In this document: positions 61,423 through 64,000 of the stretch, piece by piece | How the letters are laid out: each line of letters opens with the position of its first letter | How positions within the stretch are numbered: the first letter of the stretch is position 1 | NCBI GenBank assembly: GCA_027923505.1 | Contig: BROI01000002.1 | Coordinates: 186,001 to 250,000, forward strand | DNA length: 64,000 bases | Reading direction: 5' to 3' | Source: Mayamaea pseudoterrestris | Taxonomy: Eukaryota; Bacillariophyta; Bacillariophyceae; Sellaphorales; Sellaphoraceae | Translations under genes and position numbers: made by a program | The notes under the pieces: model-generated | The model's input: the letters and a program-made list of their open reading frames with translations, nothing else | Database searches by the model: none | What the model was told of the DNA's origin: nothing

Positions 61423-63981
61423 ATGAGGAATAAACTATGGAATGGCTTGTTAATATTCTTGCATTTTCTGAGCAGCGGCAAGGCTTTTGCTCCAGCCTTG
61501 ACTGTGAATGAGCGATGCCGGCTTGAACGAAAGGCGCCATTTCACCATGGCTATTATTCAGTTTCCCCATCAAGCGATAGTATGGAAGAGATAAAACTAC
61601 GAGAAATGGAACAAGAAAAGTCAGAAGACGAGATTCAGTCTCTTGAAGACGATATTCACGAGGAACTGGTTGCGTCGACTGCCTCGTCGTTGAATGCTGA
61701 CATCCGCAGCAACCTTGATACGACACTACAATCTACATCCAAGTCATCCATATTCAGTAGCGACCAACCCATCAGTAACAACAATATGAATACGTTCGAT
61801 TTGTCGACAGCATTACTCTGCGCCGGCTTGGCCTTTGACGCCTACGTGGAACCTCCGGCCAACTCGACGCGTTGGGAGCGCGGCTCCAAGGGCCTCAACG
61901 TTGCCTTTCTGTCGCAAGCCTTTACCCGCAATCTATATCAAGGACTCGTGGAGGTGACGCTACAAAAGTGCACCGGCCTGCCCGAGGACGAGTCAACCGT
62001 CGAACGTATACTTTCCGGAAATGGCGTCGACGCCAAGTTACTAGCCGCAATCATTGAAGGCAGTTGGCAGGAAGACTTGGAGCTGCTGGAAAGGGAGCAG
62101 TACCATCAAGGCATTTTGGATATGACAGGAGCCGCGCATGTTGGTTACAGCAGCACGGCCTGGGCCAATGTTGACGAAAAGCAGTCGCAAGTGGCAAAGC
62201 GACAGCGTGGCAAGCAGAGTCCATATCATGTGCCAGGGGGCTGGGGACGGGGAGGACAAGCAATATGGCCCGAGCCAGAGCCGTTCTACTTGTATGTACA
62301 GAATCCGGCAGAGGCTCGACTTGTTTTGACTGTCATGGATGCGGCACGGGTTGGGGATGGGAGTGCCGTGGGTTCGACGCACAAAAAGCTGACGGATCTA
62401 ATTCCGCACGCCAAGCTTCGACCGGAAGAGTTGATTGACTCTGCTAAAAAGGAGATTTTGAAGCAAATTGCGGAAGGCAAGATTGAAGCATTGGATGATA
62501 CATCCAAGATATTAATGGGAGCGCATGCCTGGGAGGGAAGTCTGCCATTAACGTCGAAACCTAGAAAGAAGGACAAGAATAGTCAAATCATGGCGGGCGC
62601 AGCTGCTGGAGCATTTGCCGCTGGTCCGGTTGGTGCTGCAGCGGGTGCGCTCATTGGAAGCTTTTACGAAGGTCAAGTGCAGGGTCGAGTGGAACTCAAG
62701 CTGCGATACCTTCCCATTCCACCCGTCAAAGTACAACGGAAACGATACAGGGTCAAGGGAGGAATGCCTGGCATCAACTGGGGAGACCTCTCAGAACGAC
62801 ATTGGAAGCGCAGCAATCAAGCAGCTGGTCACCCGCTCAATGACTTGGAGCACTGTTTCTTTATCAATCATGATTCAACCGGTTGTACTTGTGCCGTTTA
62901 TCGTTCCGTTGAGACTAAACTAATTGTTGTTTCGTTTCGCGGAACTTGTCAGCCAATAGACTTGCTTACGGATGCTAGCGTCGTCCAAGATGCATGGGTG
63001 GAAGGAGATGACATTAATGAGCAAGACTTTCCCAAGGTTCATGCAGGCTTTCGCAATTCGTTAAATTCTGTGGCCCGACGACTTAAAGGTCTACTTCTGG
63101 CAACGGTTGATTCTGGCGAACATATTAGCGACTACGATATGCTAGTAACAGGCCATTCTCTTGGAGGAGCACTGGCGACTCTTTTCGTTGCCGACATCGC
63201 CGAGTACGGAATCGATGCTGGTCGTGGGCTGCCGCAACTTGAGCCAGCGGAACCTTGGTGGAAATTTATTGCTGATACTGTGGCAGGAAGGGAGGCACGG
63301 AAAGACGAGGCTTTAGAACCACCTAGACCTAAAACGCTTCGGCTTTATAGTTTCGGAAGCCCTCGTGTCGGAAACAAAGCTTTTGCCGAACTATTTGATG
63401 CACTATTGGCAGAAAAGTTTATAAATCAGGCGTATCGAGTGGTTAATGACGAAGATGTCGTTGCTCGTCTGCCACGATCGATTAATGCGCTAGTGTTTGG
63501 CTATATTAACTATGAGCACTGCGGGCCCACGGTGTTGATTAGTCAACCAAAAGACTCCGCCGACTCATCTGCACCGCTCGTCTGGGTCGAAGGAGAAAGC
63601 GATGATAGTCAGTGTCCAGTGCGTGATGGAGTGGCTCTAACTAGTCCGATGGCCGAAGGGTCGCTCCTTGGTGATCTATTTCGTGCCACCGAGGAGGAGC
63701 TAAAGAACGCTGCTGCCGACAAGCAAGAATCGCTTCTTGGACGACTTGCTTCGTTCTCTGACAAGCTTTCAAAACGACTTCCGACCCTGACACCTGGCGA
63801 TATTGCTAGTGTTTTCGGTATTGAGCGATCATTTTCTGATCGGGAGATGAAGCTTATTTCAAGCTTAGTGCAAGGTAGAGGATTAGCGCATCATCTCGAG
63901 GATCAATATTATGGAGGCCTTGGACGTGCCGGCAGTTACTTGTGCGTCGTCGGTGAAGACATTGTTGAGGTAGAGATATAG
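61423..63981 (+). CDS. Class 3 lipase with C2-like N-terminal region, probably plastid-targeted
   Basis: 852 residues. The leader is a diatom plastid type: hydrophobic signal segment (LWNGLLIFLHFLSSGKA) then FAPAL, close to the ASAFAP motif. A C2-like beta region follows (QGLVEVTLQKCTGL and later PFYLYVQNPAEARLVLTV), interrupted by a Gly/Ala-rich hydrophobic helix pair (AGAFAAGPVGAAAGALIG). The lipase class 3 domain is complete: LIVVSFRGT, VHAGFRNSLN, the nucleophile in VTGHSLGGALATLF, YSFGSPRVGN and NDEDVVARLP with an Asp, then His in NYEHCGP. It probably hydrolyses galactolipids or other acyl lipids in the plastid. The retrotransposon ends 65 bases before the ATG. Domain calls are firm; substrate is inferred. 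Confidence 0.85.
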   Translation: MRNKLWNGLLIFLHFLSSGKAFAPALTVNERCRLERKAPFHHGYYSVSPSSDSMEEIKLREMEQEKSEDEIQSLEDDIHEELVASTASSLNADIRSNLDTTLQSTSKSSIFSSDQPISNNNMNTFDLSTALLCAGLAFDAYVEPPANSTRWERGSKGLNVAFLSQAFTRNLYQGLVEVTLQKCTGLPEDESTVERILSGNGVDAKLLAAIIEGSWQEDLELLEREQYHQGILDMTGAAHVGYSSTAWANVDEKQSQVAKRQRGKQSPYHVPGGWGRGGQAIWPEPEPFYLYVQNPAEARLVLTVMDAARVGDGSAVGSTHKKLTDLIPHAKLRPEELIDSAKKEILKQIAEGKIEALDDTSKILMGAHAWEGSLPLTSKPRKKDKNSQIMAGAAAGAFAAGPVGAAAGALIGSFYEGQVQGRVELKLRYLPIPPVKVQRKRYRVKGGMPGINWGDLSERHWKRSNQAAGHPLNDLEHCFFINHDSTGCTCAVYRSVETKLIVVSFRGTCQPIDLLTDASVVQDAWVEGDDINEQDFPKVHAGFRNSLNSVARRLKGLLLATVDSGEHISDYDMLVTGHSLGGALATLFVADIAEYGIDAGRGLPQLEPAEPWWKFIADTVAGREARKDEALEPPRPKTLRLYSFGSPRVGNKAFAELFDALLAEKFINQAYRVVNDEDVVARLPRSINALVFGYINYEHCGPTVLISQPKDSADSSAPLVWVEGESDDSQCPVRDGVALTSPMAEGSLLGDLFRATEEELKNAAADKQESLLGRLASFSDKLSKRLPTLTPGDIASVFGIERSFSDREMKLISSLVQGRGLAHHLEDQYYGGLGRAGSYLCVVGEDIVEVEI

Positions 63982-64000
63982 GTAAAATGCTATAGATTAA

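Noticed and set aside
1-64000. CRISPR arrays, rRNA and tRNA genes
   Set aside because: No regularly spaced repeats, rRNA-like blocks or tRNA B-box patterns were noticed by eye; a covariance-model scan would be needed to exclude small RNAs.

Overview
The window is nuclear DNA from a photosynthetic stramenopile, most likely a diatom. The evidence is a DUF6824-type protein, a heat-shock-factor transcription factor, a decayed LRR receptor-like gene of the diatom type, two proteins with plastid-style leaders (a carotenoid oxygenase and a class 3 lipase), and short GT-AG introns of about 67-195 bp in otherwise compact genes. The species cannot be named from the sequence alone.

Layout. 1-12.6 kb: the 3' part of a giant UBR4/BIG-like ubiquitin-pathway gene, whose 5' end lies outside the window and whose usual C-terminal E3 module is missing. 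12.7-14.1 kb: a frame-broken LRR receptor-like gene. 14.3-21.3 kb: an unrecognised leucine-rich protein, a membrane-anchored alpha/beta hydrolase, a U-box protein, COX16 and an HSF. 22.3-26.3 kb: SepSecS (selenocysteine synthesis) and two unrecognised membrane proteins. 26.6-34.1 kb: exportin-4, a BTB protein and a DUF6824 protein. 34.4-42.9 kb: V-ATPase subunit F (its start codon is an exon of its own), a very large unrecognised low-complexity protein, and a TFIIB-family factor with a long N-terminal extension. 43.1-50.0 kb: a GT31 glycosyltransferase, a carotenoid cleavage oxygenase, a secreted lyase-fold-like protein and an FkbM-type methyltransferase. 50.6-52.2 kb: a tandem metacaspase-like gene whose modules have lost the catalytic His and Cys positions.

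52.56-61.36 kb: a whole-looking tyrosine-recombinase retrotransposon (DIRS order) on the minus strand. It has gag-like, RT/RNase H and recombinase frames, and split direct repeats in the order A1-body-B1-A2-B2. The two A repeats differ at about 2 of 228 positions, so the insertion is young. It ends only 65 bp upstream of the start codon of a plastid-type lipase gene (61.4-64.0 kb).

The host genes are a mixed housekeeping set (ubiquitin, export, transcription, V-ATPase, cytochrome oxidase assembly, selenocysteine) with no operon-like logic. The least ordinary parts are the catalytically dead tandem caspase-like protein, the split-repeat element beside it, the UBR4 homologue without its E3 end, and the ATG-only exon. 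Boundaries, introns and starts were read by eye from frame continuity and splice consensus. Family calls rest on remembered motifs, not on database searches.
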